The notes under the pieces are model-generated. The model ran no database searches. It was not told the origin of the DNA and saw only the letters and a program-made list of their open reading frames with translations. From positions 1 to 64,000 of the forward strand of contig NZ_JANKAS010000008.1 in NCBI RefSeq assembly GCF_024622505.1: 64,000 nucleotides of DNA, given 5' to 3'. The translations under genes were made by a program, and so were the position numbers. Positions 29,963 through 39,299 of this stretch are shown here, piece by piece. The DNA comes from Irregularibacter muris (GTDB lineage Bacteria > Bacillota > Clostridia > Eubacteriales > Garciellaceae). The stretch's first letter is position 1. Every line of letters starts with the position of its first letter.

Positions 29963-29977
29963 CAGGGAGGAAAAGTC

Positions 29978-30184
29978 ATGGGAGACAAATATAGTCTTAG
30001 GGATATTGTCCAAACCAAAAAGGGACATCCCTGTGGTAGTGACCAATGGGAGATCATTAGAGTAGGTATGGATTTTAAAATAAAATGTTTGGGCTGTGGT
30101 CGGGTGGTTATGCTCCCCCGTTCTAAGTTTGAAAAAAGTGTAAAAAAGATAGTAAAAAAGGTAGAGGATGACAGCCAAGAATGA
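29978..30184 (+). CDS. DUF951 family zinc-ribbon-like protein
   Basis: 68 residues of the DUF951 (YyzM) family: LRDIVQTKKGHPCGSDQWEIIRVGMDFKIKCLGCGRVVMLPR. Cys residues in HPCGS and CLGCG could bind a metal. The family is found next to mscS and rpsF/ychF in Firmicutes; function unknown. ATG at 29978 follows GGGAGGAAAAG. Confidence 0.9.
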   Translation: MGDKYSLRDIVQTKKGHPCGSDQWEIIRVGMDFKIKCLGCGRVVMLPRSKFEKSVKKIVKKVEDDSQE

Positions 30185-30307
30185 GCTTGTCTAGCTAAGG
30201 CTGAACATCAAAACTTTAGGTAGAAACTCTACTTCATATGAAGAAAAAATATTGGGAACCCACCTTGTAGAAGATGGAGTCTTAAAAATGGATTAAAAAC
30301 TTTTCTT

Positions 30308-30393
30308 TATAATCAATATGTGATATAATATCGTTCTGTAAGTCCATGCTCTATATTATATAGGGCCGTTAGTCCAGATGGGAGGTGAAGGTA
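30308..30393 (+). promoter_or_regulatory. Promoter and leader of rpsF operon
   Basis: TTTTCT, 17-base spacer, TATAAT (near 30326-30331), then a leader with the hairpin GCTCTATA/TATAGGGC and a CCG after it. Leaders of rpsF operons in many bacteria carry a CCG-containing hairpin bound by S6:S18; the match here is only suggestive. Confidence 0.4.
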
Positions 30394-30678
30394 ATGAACA
30401 AATATGAAACTATTTTTATTATTCGTCCAGAGGCAGAGGAAGAATTGGTTCAATCCTTAATTGAAAAAACAACAGGAATTATTGAAACCAATGGCTCTGT
30501 TGAAAGCATTGATCAATGGGGAAAGAGAAAATTAGCTTATGAAGTAAAAGGATTTAAAGAAGGATACTATGTTTTAATGAATTATACAGCTGATCCTGCT
30601 ATTCCTGCTGAATTAGATCGTGTTTTCAAAATCACAGAAGATATTATTCGTCACATTATTATTAAAGAAGAAGAATAA
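30394..30678 (+). CDS. rpsF: Ribosomal protein S6
   Basis: 94 residues, small-subunit protein that binds as a heterodimer with S18. MNKYETIFIIRPEAEEE, IDQWGKRKLAYEVKGFKEGYYVLMNY and the C-terminal ITEDIIRHIIIK are S6 hallmarks. The ATG at 30394 lies six bases after GGGAGGTG; the GTG at 30385 falls inside that site. First gene of rpsF-ssb-rpsR, a universally conserved order. Confidence 0.96.
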   Translation: MNKYETIFIIRPEAEEELVQSLIEKTTGIIETNGSVESIDQWGKRKLAYEVKGFKEGYYVLMNYTADPAIPAELDRVFKITEDIIRHIIIKEEE

Positions 30679-30696
30679 TAAATAGGCGGTGGAAAA

Positions 30697-31125
30697 ATGT
30701 TAAATAAAGTTTCTTTAGTTGGTAGATTGACCAAGGATCCAGAATTAAGATATTTGGGTAATGGTACTCCAGTAGCCAATTTTACTCTTGCGATCAATAG
30801 AGCTTTCAAGAATAGAGATGGTGAAAGAGAAGCAGATTTTATTAACATCGTAGTTTGGAGAAAACAGGCAGAAAATTGCGCGAATTATATAAATAAAGGA
30901 AGTTTAGTTGCGGTATCTGGAAGAATCCAATCCAGAAGCTATGAAGGTAGCGATGGGCAAAGAAGATATATCACTGAAGTAGTGGCAGACGAGGTTCATT
31001 TCTTAGAGTCTAAAAACAGAGACAATAGAGGTGGTGGATATCCATCTCAGGACAATGCCACTAAAGACGTTGATTTAGATGACCTCTATCCAATTGATGG
31101 AGAAGAGGATGAACTTCCATTCTAG
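30697..31125 (+). CDS. ssb: Single-stranded DNA-binding protein
   Basis: 142 residues. OB fold (residues 1-107: [52 protein letters not shown]), short Gly/Ser linker, and acidic C-terminal tip DELPF that recruits repair and replication proteins. Between rpsF and rpsR, co-transcribed with them. Confidence 0.97.
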   Translation: MLNKVSLVGRLTKDPELRYLGNGTPVANFTLAINRAFKNRDGEREADFINIVVWRKQAENCANYINKGSLVAVSGRIQSRSYEGSDGQRRYITEVVADEVHFLESKNRDNRGGGYPSQDNATKDVDLDDLYPIDGEEDELPF

Positions 31126-31141
31126 AAAAGGAGGGAAAAAT

Positions 31142-31369
31142 ATGGCTAGACCATTCAGAAGACCTAAAAAACGTGTTTGTAGTTTTTGTGCGGATAAAGT
31201 AGATCATGTTGATTATAAAGATATAAGAAAACTTAGCAAGTACGTTACTGAAAGGGGTAAAATTTTACCTAGAAGGGTTTCAGGTAACTGTGCAAAACAC
31301 CAAAGGCAATTAACAATTGCCATCAAAAGAGCAAGAAGTATTGCTTTATTACCCTTTACTGCAGAATAA
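31142..31369 (+). CDS. rpsR: Ribosomal protein S18
   Basis: 75 residues, partner of S6 in the 30S platform. [40 protein letters not shown] and [19 protein letters not shown] are diagnostic. Three Cys (CSFC and NCAKH) mark the zinc-binding form. The ATG at 31142 follows AAAGGAGGG; the frame extends into ssb without a start. Followed by a strong terminator. Confidence 0.96.
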   Translation: MARPFRRPKKRVCSFCADKVDHVDYKDIRKLSKYVTERGKILPRRVSGNCAKHQRQLTIAIKRARSIALLPFTAE

Positions 31370-31372
31370 GCA

Positions 31373-31400
31373 AATAAGCCCATCCATAGGATGGGCTTAT
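31373..31400 (+). terminator. Terminator after rpsR
   Basis: AATAAGCCCATCC pairs with GGATGGGCTTATT; T-rich tail. Ends the rpsF-ssb-rpsR operon. Confidence 0.8.
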
Positions 31401-31660
31401 TTATTATAAAAGAGAAGAGCTTGTCTTGTTGGTAAGAGACCAAGCTTTTGTATTACATCCAATAAAGCAGCTTTGCTGCTATTTTGTAATATGGGAAAGT
31501 TGATCATGCCCCTCCAAAGCAACTTTTCCTATGGCATTAGGGCAGAGCCAACCGTTTTCACGATAAAAAAGTCTGCTATTTCATTCAATATAAGGATAAA
31601 TAAGAAAACCCAAAAGTCTTTTTTAGAATTAGGAGATATCTGATATAATAGAATAATAGG
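31401..31660. other. Non-coding gap with three hairpins
   Basis: Possible stems AGCTTG/CAAGCT (31419-31446), AGCAGC/GCTGCT (31467-31480) and GGAAAGTTG/CAACTTTTCC (31495-31530). They may be a folded RNA or decayed terminators. No gene seen. Confidence 0.4.
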
Positions 31661-31672
31661 GGGGATGTGAGT

Positions 31673-31996
31673 ATGAACTCCATGAATAAGGATATGGATA
31701 TTACAAAGAACATCAGAATGATTGAATGGCTAAAGTGCGAATTATTAGCTGGGGTCTCTAGTCTTTTTGACCTATGCTTTAAGGGTGTTAAGATTAGCCA
31801 AGAAGCCATTATTGATGTGCTTGCTAATATTATTATGGTAACTTATTTAGCGGGAAAAAGATTAGGCGTAAAGTATGAAGATATAGATAAAAAGCTGGAA
31901 AGTAAGTTAAAGTTGGGTATTGTAGAAGAACACGAAGCAGAAAAATGGTTTGGAGATCTATCTAATTTATGCCAATATATCAAAAACAATAGATAG
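31673..31996 (+). CDS. MazG-like family protein
   Basis: 107 residues, helical; similar to the MazG-like family (all-alpha NTP pyrophosphohydrolase relatives) common in Clostridia. ELLAGVSSLFDLCFKGVKISQEAIIDVLANIIMVTYLAGKRLG is the recognisable core; the acidic metal-binding pattern of true MazG (EExxE) is not clearly seen, so catalysis is doubtful. The ATG at 31673 follows GGGGGG by eight bases; a GTG at 31667 is too close. Followed by a DUF2232 gene after 12 bases. Confidence 0.75.
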   Translation: MNSMNKDMDITKNIRMIEWLKCELLAGVSSLFDLCFKGVKISQEAIIDVLANIIMVTYLAGKRLGVKYEDIDKKLESKLKLGIVEEHEAEKWFGDLSNLCQYIKNNR

Positions 31997-32008
31997 AGGT
32001 GTTTATAT

Positions 32009-32971
32009 TTGAATAAAAAATTTAATACCAGAGCAATGACCGAGGGAGCGATTATGGCTGCTTTAACCGCTCTTTTAGGAGTTCTTAGTTATTATATCCC
32101 TTTTCTTAACCTATTAATATTTATTTGGCCCATTCCGATTATTGTTTTGGGGATAAGACAGGGGATGACCATCAGCCTATTGGCTACCTTTATAGCTTCT
32201 GTTTTAGTAAGTATATTTACTCCTATTGTTTATTCGGGATATTTGATTTTGATGTATGGTTTATTAGGTATTGTTTTGGGATACGCTTATCAGAAACAAT
32301 GGAGTATATCTAAGACTGCACTCTTGGGATATGTGACCTCCTTGCTATCTATTGTGGTAATGTTTCAATTTTATAGAATCATTGTAGGCGTGGATATTCT
32401 TACTGAAATGACTGAAATGATGAAATTGTCTATGGGGGAAATCACCAATATGTACCAGAAAATGGGTGTTGACCCCAATATCTTAGATCAGGCAGTAGAA
32501 AGAATAGAGAATATGATGCAGACGGTCAACATGCTATTTCCTGCTATCTTATTGACCATACCCATGGCCATTACAGGAATAAATATGTTGGTCACACAAA
32601 AGCTTTTACCAAGATTAGGATATCACCAGGTGGCCAAAATTCAACCCTTAAGGAATTGGAAGTTACCTAGTCATGCAAATTATGGTTTATTTTTTATAAT
32701 CGTCTTAACCACTTTAGGTCAATACTTAAAAATTCCTAATTTTGATATGGTCCATCGCAATGTTTTGTATTTAATTCTTATGGTATTTTTCATCCAAGGC
32801 TTAGCCGTTATCTCTTATTTTTTTCACCATAGAAACTTTTCCAAAGGAATTAAATTTATAGGATATCTATTTATCCTACTGACCCCCTTTCTACAAATCA
32901 TGATTCATTTTATTGGTTTGTTTGATGTAGTCTTTAATTTTAGAAACCTAATAAAACATAATGGGCGCTAA
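32009..32971 (+). CDS. DUF2232 (YybS-like) membrane protein
   Basis: 320 residues with about eight hydrophobic segments, beginning [21 protein letters not shown] and [21 protein letters not shown], the DUF2232 start pattern, which resembles substrate-binding S subunits of ECF transporters. In B. subtilis yybS precedes gdpP (yybT) and rplI, as here. Start is TTG 32009 after GAGGTG. Its end overlaps an open frame of gdpP, but the gdpP start codon lies 20 bases downstream of its stop. Function not known. Confidence 0.85.
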   Translation: MNKKFNTRAMTEGAIMAALTALLGVLSYYIPFLNLLIFIWPIPIIVLGIRQGMTISLLATFIASVLVSIFTPIVYSGYLILMYGLLGIVLGYAYQKQWSISKTALLGYVTSLLSIVVMFQFYRIIVGVDILTEMTEMMKLSMGEITNMYQKMGVDPNILDQAVERIENMMQTVNMLFPAILLTIPMAITGINMLVTQKLLPRLGYHQVAKIQPLRNWKLPSHANYGLFFIIVLTTLGQYLKIPNFDMVHRNVLYLILMVFFIQGLAVISYFFHHRNFSKGIKFIGYLFILLTPFLQIMIHFIGLFDVVFNFRNLIKHNGR

Positions 32972-32990
32972 TTTGCCGGGAGGTTCAACT

Positions 32991-35003
32991 ATGAAAGACG
33001 GAAAGTTTTGGAATATATTAATACCAGATACAACCATTCATCTATGGATTATAGCAATCCTTGTTATGATTATATTTATTTATAATCCTATTGTTGCTAG
33101 TATAGGCGTATTGATTCTGTTGTATCTTATTTATTACAATTGGCGTAGTATACATGAAAAGAAAGAAAAATGGACGAAATATATTGAAAATTTATCTATA
33201 AATATTGATACTGCTACCCAGAAGACTCTTTTGGATTTACCCTTACCTCTTGTCATTTTAGAGGAAGACGGTACCATTATTTGGTACAACGAAGAATTTT
33301 CCAATATTTGCAATCAACCCAACCTGTTGGAAGAAAAGATTGTAGATGTTTTTAAAGATATTCATATAAAAGAAATCTTAGAAAGTAGCAAGGAGGGAAA
33401 AAAATCCCTTACCGAAAAGATAGATGGACGTACCTATGAGGTGTTAAGTAATGTAGTTGAGGTATCCAATCATAAAAAAATAAGTAAAAATATTATTATG
33501 ATGTATTGGGTAGATAAAACCTCCTATGTTCATATAAGGGAGCGTTATCAGCAGGAAAAACCCTCCATTGCCTTCATACAAATAGATAATTATGATGAAG
33601 TGATGCAATCAACTGCTGAAAACAATAGATCTCTTATTGTAGCGGCTATTGATAGAAAGATCAATATGTGGGCAAAGCAAAGCGATGCTCTGCTTAAAAA
33701 ATATACCAATGATAAATACATTATGATTTTTGAAAACAAGTATTTAAATGCCCTGGAGGAAAAAAGATTTGATATCTTAGATACCATAAGGGAGATTCAA
33801 TCAGGAAATAAAATTCCTATTACCCTAAGTATTGGGTTAGGGGTGGGTATTGAGGGAAATACTCCATCTAAATCTCAGGAATCTGCTAATGCTGCCCTAG
33901 ATATTGCCTTAGGTAGGGGAGGAGACCAAGCCGTGGTAAAAAAAGGAGAGAAACTATCCTTCTACGGTGGAAAAAGTCAGGCAGTAGAAAAAAGAACAAA
34001 GGTAAAGGCCAGGGTAATGGCCCATGCCTTAAAACAATTTATAGAGCAAGCAGATCAGGTATTTATTATGGGTCATGATCTTCCAGACTTGGATAGTCTT
34101 GGATCTGCCTTAGGGATTTATAGGTGTTGTCGAGCCCTCAACAAGGACGCCCATATCATCTTTAAAGAATCCAATCCAAATATTGATACATTATATGAGA
34201 GAATGGTCAGGGAGGAGTACAATAAAGTTTTTCTTTCTCCTGAAAAGGCTAAGAAGAGTACTACCGATAAAACACTATTGGTAGTAGTAGATACCCATAG
34301 ACCAAGCTTTACCCAATCACCAGAGCTCCTAGAGGAAGTAAGCAGAGTCATTGTGATTGATCACCATAGAAGGGCATCAGAGTTTATTGAAGACCCAGTG
34401 CTTACCTATCTGGAACCCTATGCATCTTCTACTAGTGAAATGGTAACTGAGATTCTCCAATACATTGAAGATAAAATAGAACTAGAGCCTATAGAGGCTG
34501 ACGCATTATTGGCAGGCATTTTTATTGACACCAAAAACTTTACCTTTAAAACTGGAGTACGTACCTTTGAGGCTGCTTCTTATTTAAGAAGAAGAGGAGC
34601 CAACACCATTTCCTCAAGGCAATTATTTCAAAATAATATGTCTACCTTTGTAGCCAAGGCAGAGGCTGTACAAAGGGCTCAAATTTTTAAGGACAATATT
34701 GCCATTTCGATTAGCCCATCTGATGTGCGGGATGCCAATTTAATTGCAGCACAGGCCGCCGATGAGCTTTTAAATATTAGCGGGATTATTGCTTCCTTTG
34801 TGATGACAGCCCGGGATAATCACATTTCTATTAGTGGCCGTTCCTTAGGGGATGTCAATGTCCAGGTAATTTTAGAAAAACTTGGTGGAGGAGGTCACCT
34901 GTCAGTGGCAGGGGCCCAATTAGTAGATATGGATTTTGAAGAAGCAACAGTCTTATTAAAAAATGCCATTGAAGAATACTTACAGGAAGGGGAAGAAAAA
35001 TGA
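32991..35003 (+). CDS. gdpP: Cyclic-di-AMP phosphodiesterase GdpP
   Basis: 670 residues. Two membrane helices (about 15-45), a degenerate PAS domain (80-150), a degenerate GGDEF domain (170-300, with SIGLGVG but no GGDEF triad) and a DHH/DHHA1 phosphodiesterase: [29 protein letters not shown] and the DHHA1 motif [12 protein letters not shown]. Hydrolyses c-di-AMP and so tunes K+ homeostasis, cell-wall stress and beta-lactam tolerance. ATG at 32991 follows GGGAGG by seven bases; the ATG at 32961 overlaps the previous gene with no binding site. Overlaps rplI by four bases. Confidence 0.95.
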   Translation: MKDGKFWNILIPDTTIHLWIIAILVMIIFIYNPIVASIGVLILLYLIYYNWRSIHEKKEKWTKYIENLSINIDTATQKTLLDLPLPLVILEEDGTIIWYNEEFSNICNQPNLLEEKIVDVFKDIHIKEILESSKEGKKSLTEKIDGRTYEVLSNVVEVSNHKKISKNIIMMYWVDKTSYVHIRERYQQEKPSIAFIQIDNYDEVMQSTAENNRSLIVAAIDRKINMWAKQSDALLKKYTNDKYIMIFENKYLNALEEKRFDILDTIREIQSGNKIPITLSIGLGVGIEGNTPSKSQESANAALDIALGRGGDQAVVKKGEKLSFYGGKSQAVEKRTKVKARVMAHALKQFIEQADQVFIMGHDLPDLDSLGSALGIYRCCRALNKDAHIIFKESNPNIDTLYERMVREEYNKVFLSPEKAKKSTTDKTLLVVVDTHRPSFTQSPELLEEVSRVIVIDHHRRASEFIEDPVLTYLEPYASSTSEMVTEILQYIEDKIELEPIEADALLAGIFIDTKNFTFKTGVRTFEAASYLRRRGANTISSRQLFQNNMSTFVAKAEAVQRAQIFKDNIAISISPSDVRDANLIAAQAADELLNISGIIASFVMTARDNHISISGRSLGDVNVQVILEKLGGGGHLSVAGAQLVDMDFEEATVLLKNAIEEYLQEGEEK

Positions 35004-35449
35004 AAGTAATTTTAAAACAAGATATAAAAGGATTAGGTAAAAAAGGAGAAATTGTCAATGCCAGTGATGGCTATGCAAGAAATTATTTATTACCTAAGGG
35101 GTTGGTAGTAGAGGCTAGTCAAGGCAATATAACCAAGGTAAAAGAACAAAAAAAGGCAGCGGAGATTAGAAAAAAAAGAGAAGTAGAAGAAGCCCAAGCC
35201 CTAGCAGATAAAATATCAAAAACCACTATTGTCATTCAAGAAAGAGCAGGGGAAGATGGAAGATTATTTGGCTCTGTAACCAGTAAGGATATTGCCCAAG
35301 TGTTACAAAGCCAAAAAAAGATAAAAGTAGATAAAAGAAAGATCAGTTTAGCAGAACCCATTAGATACGTGGGCAATATAAATGTAGAAGTAAAAGTATA
35401 TCCTGACATCACAGGGAATTTGACTGTCAAAGTAGAGGCACAAAATTAG
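35000..35449 (+). CDS. rplI: Ribosomal protein L9
   Basis: 149 residues. N-terminal rRNA-binding globule ([36 protein letters not shown] in pieces), a long Lys/Glu helix, and the C-terminal domain ([12 protein letters not shown]). ATG overlaps the gdpP stop as ATGA, so the two are translationally coupled. Followed by dnaB, the usual order yybS-gdpP-rplI-dnaB(C). Confidence 0.96.
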   Translation: MKVILKQDIKGLGKKGEIVNASDGYARNYLLPKGLVVEASQGNITKVKEQKKAAEIRKKREVEEAQALADKISKTTIVIQERAGEDGRLFGSVTSKDIAQVLQSQKKIKVDKRKISLAEPIRYVGNINVEVKVYPDITGNLTVKVEAQN

Positions 35450-35477
35450 AAGTTAGGGTAGTGGGAGGTAAAAGTGA

Positions 35478-36812
35478 ATGGATGCAATGATGGGACGTGT
35501 TCCACCTCAAAGTATAGAAGCAGAGCAATCTGTTTTAGGATCAATGTTGTTAGATAAAGAGGCTATTGCCGGGGCTACAGAAATCTTGATAGCAGAGGAT
35601 TTTTATAGAGAAGCCCATGGGGCAATATTTGATGCCATTGTACAGATATACAATAGATCTGAACCAGTGGATTTCATCACATTATCTGAGCAATTAAAAA
35701 ACACCAATATATTGGAACAAATAGGAGGAGCAGCATATTTAGCTGAATTAGCTAACGCTGTTCCCTCTTCCTCCAGTGTACGCCATTATGCAAAGATTGT
35801 AGAAGAAAAATCTTTAATGAGAAAATTAATTAGAGCTTCTTCGAACATTCTGGATAAGAGCTATGAAGGCTCAGAGGAAATAAGTGATCTTATTGAAATG
35901 GCAGAGAAGAGAATATTTGACATTTCCCAGGGGCGTACTACTGATGGGTTTGTACCCATAAGAGAGGTACTTTTGGATGCCTTTGATAATATTGAAGCGT
36001 TATTTAAAAATAAAAGTCAAATTACCGGTATTCCCACAGGGTTTACTGATATAGATAGTAAAACCTCAGGCTTTCAAAAGTCAGACTTTATATTAGTCGC
36101 TGCCCGTCCTTCTATGGGCAAAACAGCCTTTGCACTAAATATCGCCCAACATGCGGCAGTAAAAGAGAAAGTGCCTGTAGCCGTATTTAGCTTAGAGATG
36201 TCTAAAGAGCAATTAATCCATCGTATGCTATGCTCCGAAGCCCATATTGATAGTCAGAAATTGAGAACAGGAGATTTACAAGAAAGCGATTGGGATAAGT
36301 TGGCCCAAGGAATGGCTATTTTAGCAGAAGCTCCTGTATTTATTGATGATACTCCTGGTATCAGCGTAATGGAGATGAGGGCTAAGTGTAGAAGACTGAA
36401 GATGGAACATGGATTAGGGCTAATCCTGATTGATTATTTACAATTGATGTCGGGGAATGGCAAGATAGAGAGTAGACAACAGGAAATTTCAGAGATTTCC
36501 CGTTCCCTAAAGGCCCTTGCTAGGGAAATGGATTGTCCAGTATTGGCTCTTTCCCAGCTCAGTCGTGCTCCAGAGGCTAGAGCAGATCATAGGCCCATCC
36601 TTTCAGACTTGAGAGAATCAGGCGCCATAGAGCAGGATGCCGATGTAGTTATGTTTTTATATAGGGATGAGTATTACAATCCAGATACCGAGGAAAAAAA
36701 CATAGGTGAAGTGAGTATTGCCAAGCAAAGAAACGGTCCCACCGGGGTAATTAAGTTGGTGTGGTTGGGACAATTTACTAAGTTTGCTAGCTTGGAAAGA
36801 CATCATCAATAG
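35478..36812 (+). CDS. dnaB: Replicative DNA helicase DnaB
   Basis: 444 residues; hexameric 5'-3' helicase at the fork (called DnaC in Bacillus). N-terminal helical domain starting VPPQSIEAEQSVLGSMLLD, RecA-like domain with Walker A ARPSMGKTAFALN, SLEMSKEQL, Walker B LGLILIDYLQLM and the arginine finger region AKQRNGPTG. No intein. The likely loader (DnaC/DnaI) and DnaD are encoded 4 kb further on the opposite strand. Ends in a terminator. Confidence 0.97.
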   Translation: MDAMMGRVPPQSIEAEQSVLGSMLLDKEAIAGATEILIAEDFYREAHGAIFDAIVQIYNRSEPVDFITLSEQLKNTNILEQIGGAAYLAELANAVPSSSSVRHYAKIVEEKSLMRKLIRASSNILDKSYEGSEEISDLIEMAEKRIFDISQGRTTDGFVPIREVLLDAFDNIEALFKNKSQITGIPTGFTDIDSKTSGFQKSDFILVAARPSMGKTAFALNIAQHAAVKEKVPVAVFSLEMSKEQLIHRMLCSEAHIDSQKLRTGDLQESDWDKLAQGMAILAEAPVFIDDTPGISVMEMRAKCRRLKMEHGLGLILIDYLQLMSGNGKIESRQQEISEISRSLKALAREMDCPVLALSQLSRAPEARADHRPILSDLRESGAIEQDADVVMFLYRDEYYNPDTEEKNIGEVSIAKQRNGPTGVIKLVWLGQFTKFASLERHHQ

Positions 36813-36830
36813 GAAATTTGCAAAAAAATT

Positions 36831-36880
36831 ATGGATAAGTTATAGATAGCATTTTAAACTTATCCATGATTTTTTTATTT
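36831..36880 (+). terminator. Terminator after dnaB
   Basis: ATGGATAAGTT (36831-36841) pairs with AACTTATCCAT (36857-36867), then a T-run. Ends the DUF2232-gdpP-rplI-dnaB transcript. The loop arms resemble DnaA boxes (TGGATAA) but lack the full match. Confidence 0.8.
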
Positions 36881-37085
36881 TTTAGAAATGTTAACCCCAT
36901 AGCAGAGAGTTATCCCCTCTCTTTGCCTAAGAGGTGAAAAGGAAATATAGATAATATATCGAATATTATCTAATAAATGCTTGTTAATATTCGCATGTTG
37001 ATTGATTTTCACGCTTATTTTTGATAGTATAGCATAGGGAAGTTCAGGTTTTACCCTATAAAAATGAAGAAGGTGGGGGCGTAAT

Positions 37086-38516
37086 ATGGGGAAAATATAT
37101 GATGTCATTATTATTGGTGCGGGACCAGCAGGAATTTTCACTGCTTTAGAACTGACAAAGCAAAATAAGGATGTAAAAGTTTTAATCATAGATAAAGGAA
37201 GAGAAATCCATAGGCGTAAGTGTCCTGCTCGTACCACAAATCATTGTGTGGGCTGTGATCCCTGTGGAGTAACGAGTGGATGGTCAGGAGCAGGTGCCTT
37301 CAGTGATGGAAAGTTATCCTTAAGTCATGAGGTAGGTGGACATATCACTGATTATATGTCTGAAGAAGAGGCCCAATCTCTTATTCACTATGCAGATGAA
37401 ATTTACTTGGAATTTGGTGCCCAAAGAAAGATCCATGGCTTGAATGAGAAAAAAATAGAAGAGATACAATATCAATCTTCTAAACACAATATACGCTTAA
37501 TTCCTTGTCCAGTGAGGCATCTAGGGACAGAAAAGGCCTTTGACGTCTTAGGTGGGATGTATGATTATTTGATTAAAGAAGATCATATAACCTTTATGGA
37601 ACTAACAGATGCATTGGATATTCTTGTGGAAAATGAAAAAGTAAAGGGAATAAGGGTACAGAAAAAAGGGCAGGATAAAGAAATCCTATTGGGAAAATAT
37701 ATTATAGCAGCTCCTGGTAGAGGAGGCGCCCAATGGCTAAGCCAGCAAACACAAAAACTATCTATTGATACCACAAATAATGCGGTAGATATTGGCGTTA
37801 GGGTAGAGGTGCCCAATAGCATTATCGATCATCTCACTAAGGATTTATATGAGGCAAAACTAGTATACTATTCCGATACCTTTGAAAATAAGGTTAGAAC
37901 CTTTTGCATGAATCCTGGAGGCGTGGTATCCCAAGAGAACTATGAAGGTGGGATAGCCTTAGTCAATGGACATAGTTATGCCGATGAAAAATTAAAAACA
38001 GACAATACAAATTTTGCATTATTAGTATCTACATCTTTTACAGAACCCTTTAATGAACCCATTAAATATGGACAGTATATTGCAAATCTAGCAAATATGC
38101 TAACTGGTGGTGGGATTCTGGTACAAAGATTAGGGGATCTATTAAAAGGAAGACGGACGGACAAGGATCGTCTAAAAAAATCTACCACTATACCCACTAT
38201 GAAACACGCGGTACCAGGAGATTTAAGCTATGTCTTACCCAATAGACATCTGACTTCTATTATAGAAGCCCTACAGGCCTTTGATAAGGTAGCCCCAGGG
38301 TTATATTCTAAGAATACCCTTCTTTATGGAGTGGAATGTAAGTTTTATAGCAGTAAGGTAAAAGTAAATCCTAATTTTGAAACAGAGATTGAAAACTTAT
38401 ATACCATTGGAGATGGTGCAGGGATTACCAGAGGATTGATGCAAGCCTCGGTTACAGGAATTGTGGTTGCACGGGATATCGTCAATAAAGAAGAAAAAAA
38501 CTTATCTATTTTGTAA
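37086..38516 (+). CDS. NAD(P)/FAD-dependent oxidoreductase (COG2509-like)
   Basis: 476 residues. N-terminal FAD-binding Rossmann motif VIIIGAGPAGIFTALEL, a Cys-rich insertion CPARTTNHCVGCDPCG typical of this uncharacterised dehydrogenase family, GWSGAGAFSDGKLSLS, AAPGRGG, and the C-terminal FAD motif LYTIGDGAGITRGLMQA. Its four Cys could bind a metal or form a redox pair. Substrate unknown; neighbours (dnaB, tRNA genes) give no clue. Start ATG at 37086 behind GGTGGGGGCGTAAT. Confidence 0.9.
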   Translation: MGKIYDVIIIGAGPAGIFTALELTKQNKDVKVLIIDKGREIHRRKCPARTTNHCVGCDPCGVTSGWSGAGAFSDGKLSLSHEVGGHITDYMSEEEAQSLIHYADEIYLEFGAQRKIHGLNEKKIEEIQYQSSKHNIRLIPCPVRHLGTEKAFDVLGGMYDYLIKEDHITFMELTDALDILVENEKVKGIRVQKKGQDKEILLGKYIIAAPGRGGAQWLSQQTQKLSIDTTNNAVDIGVRVEVPNSIIDHLTKDLYEAKLVYYSDTFENKVRTFCMNPGGVVSQENYEGGIALVNGHSYADEKLKTDNTNFALLVSTSFTEPFNEPIKYGQYIANLANMLTGGGILVQRLGDLLKGRRTDKDRLKKSTTIPTMKHAVPGDLSYVLPNRHLTSIIEALQAFDKVAPGLYSKNTLLYGVECKFYSSKVKVNPNFETEIENLYTIGDGAGITRGLMQASVTGIVVARDIVNKEEKNLSIL

Positions 38517-38524
38517 AAAAATAA

Positions 38525-38553
38525 TTGACTTTTTAGGTAAGCTAATGTAATAT
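38525..38553 (+). promoter_or_regulatory. Promoter of the tRNA cluster
   Basis: TTGACT (38525-38530), 17-base spacer, TAATAT (38548-38553), followed by a leader hairpin GGACAAG/CTTGTCC (38565-38582) and then the truncated tRNA-Lys copy. Confidence 0.7.
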
Positions 38554-38586
38554 ATATAAATGTGGGACAAGAAAGCTTGTCCATTT

Positions 38587-38607
38587 GACCCATTAGCTCA
38601 GTCGGTA
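38587..38607 (+). pseudogene. Truncated tRNA-Lys copy (5' part only)
   Basis: 21 bases (GACCCATTAGCTCAGTCGGTA) identical to the first 21 of the intact tRNA-Lys at 38716, minus the anticodon arm, T arm and 3' acceptor strand. The next 108 bases are unrelated and contain an A/T hairpin (AAAATTAT/ATAATTTT). Looks like a duplicated fragment left by recombination at the tRNA gene. Confidence 0.75.
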
Positions 38608-38715
38608 TAAGTAGGGAGCCAAAATTATGAAATAATTTTTCGCGAGTCACTTAATTCCGATGAGATCTATGGAAGGCAAATAGTAAAAAGTTAACAGCAA
38701 CACTGTAGGTTTCCT

Positions 38716-38791
38716 GACCCATTAGCTCAGTCGGTAGAGCACCTGACTTTTAATCAGGGTGTCCGGCGTTCGAGTCGCCGATGGGTCACCA
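38716..38791 (+). tRNA. tRNA-Lys (TTT)
   Basis: 76 bases including encoded CCA. Acceptor GACCCAT pairs with ATGGGTC; D arm GCTC/GAGC; anticodon arm CCTGA with loop CTTTTAA (anticodon TTT); T arm with GTTCGAG. Confidence 0.95.
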
Positions 38792-38793
38792 TT

Positions 38794-38868
38794 GGCCCCT
38801 TGGTCAAGCGGTTAAGACACCGCCCTTTCACGGCGGTAACAGGGGTTCGAGTCCCCTAGGGGTCACCA
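38794..38868 (+). tRNA. tRNA-Glu (TTC)
   Basis: 75 bases with CCA. Acceptor GGCCCCT pairs with AGGGGTC; anticodon stem CCGCC/GGCGG, loop CTTTCAC (anticodon TTC); T loop TTCGAGT. Two bases after tRNA-Lys. Confidence 0.95.
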
Positions 38869-38873
38869 TTTTT

Positions 38874-38949
38874 GGTCGCATAGCTCAGCTGGGAGAGCAC
38901 CTGCCTTACAAGCAGGGGGTCATAGGTTCGAGCCCTATTGCGACCACCA
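38874..38949 (+). tRNA. tRNA-Val (TAC)
   Basis: 76 bases with CCA. Acceptor GGTCGCA pairs with TGCGACC; anticodon stem CCTGC/GCAGG, loop CTTACAA (anticodon TAC). Confidence 0.95.
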
Positions 38950-38973
38950 TTTTTATATTGAAGATAAAGAAGT

Positions 38974-39050
38974 GGCCTGGTAGTTCAGTTGGTTAGAATG
39001 CCAGCCTGTCACGCTGGAGGTCGAGGGTTCGAGTCCCTTCCAGGTCGCCA
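38974..39050 (+). tRNA. tRNA-Asp (GTC)
   Basis: 77 bases with CCA. Acceptor GGCCTGG pairs with CCAGGTC (one G.U); anticodon stem CCAGC/GCTGG, loop CTGTCAC (anticodon GTC). Confidence 0.95.
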
Positions 39051-39084
39051 TTTTAATCTAGATATGAAGTGATAATTGAATTAT

Positions 39085-39159
39085 GCTGGCGTGGCTCAAC
39101 GGTAGAGCAGCTGACTTGTAATCAGCAGGTTGTAGGTTCGATTCCTATCGCCAGCTCCA
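39085..39159 (+). tRNA. tRNA-Thr (TGT)
   Basis: 75 bases with CCA. Acceptor GCTGGCG pairs with CGCCAGC; anticodon stem GCTGA/TCAGC, loop CTTGTAA (anticodon TGT). Last of the five. Confidence 0.95.
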
Positions 39160-39169
39160 TTTCTATATT

Positions 39170-39192
39170 ACACCCTTAGAGGTGTTTTTTTT
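39170..39192 (+). terminator. Terminator of the tRNA cluster
   Basis: ACACC (39170-39174) pairs with GGTGT (39181-39185), followed by eight T. Confidence 0.8.
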
Positions 39193-39299
39193 ATGCCTGT
39201 AATATTGTATAGTTTTTAGGTTATTCTATGCACAAGGGTTATAGGTCAAGCTCTTTTTAGAATATAGATAGATAACATGATTCTAAGGAAGTGTATAAA

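Noticed and set aside
31079-31141. Longer S18 starting inside ssb
   Set aside because: No binding site, and S18 starts [10 protein letters not shown] at 31142.
38587-38660. Sixth tRNA gene
   Set aside because: Only the first 21 bases match; there is no anticodon arm or T arm.
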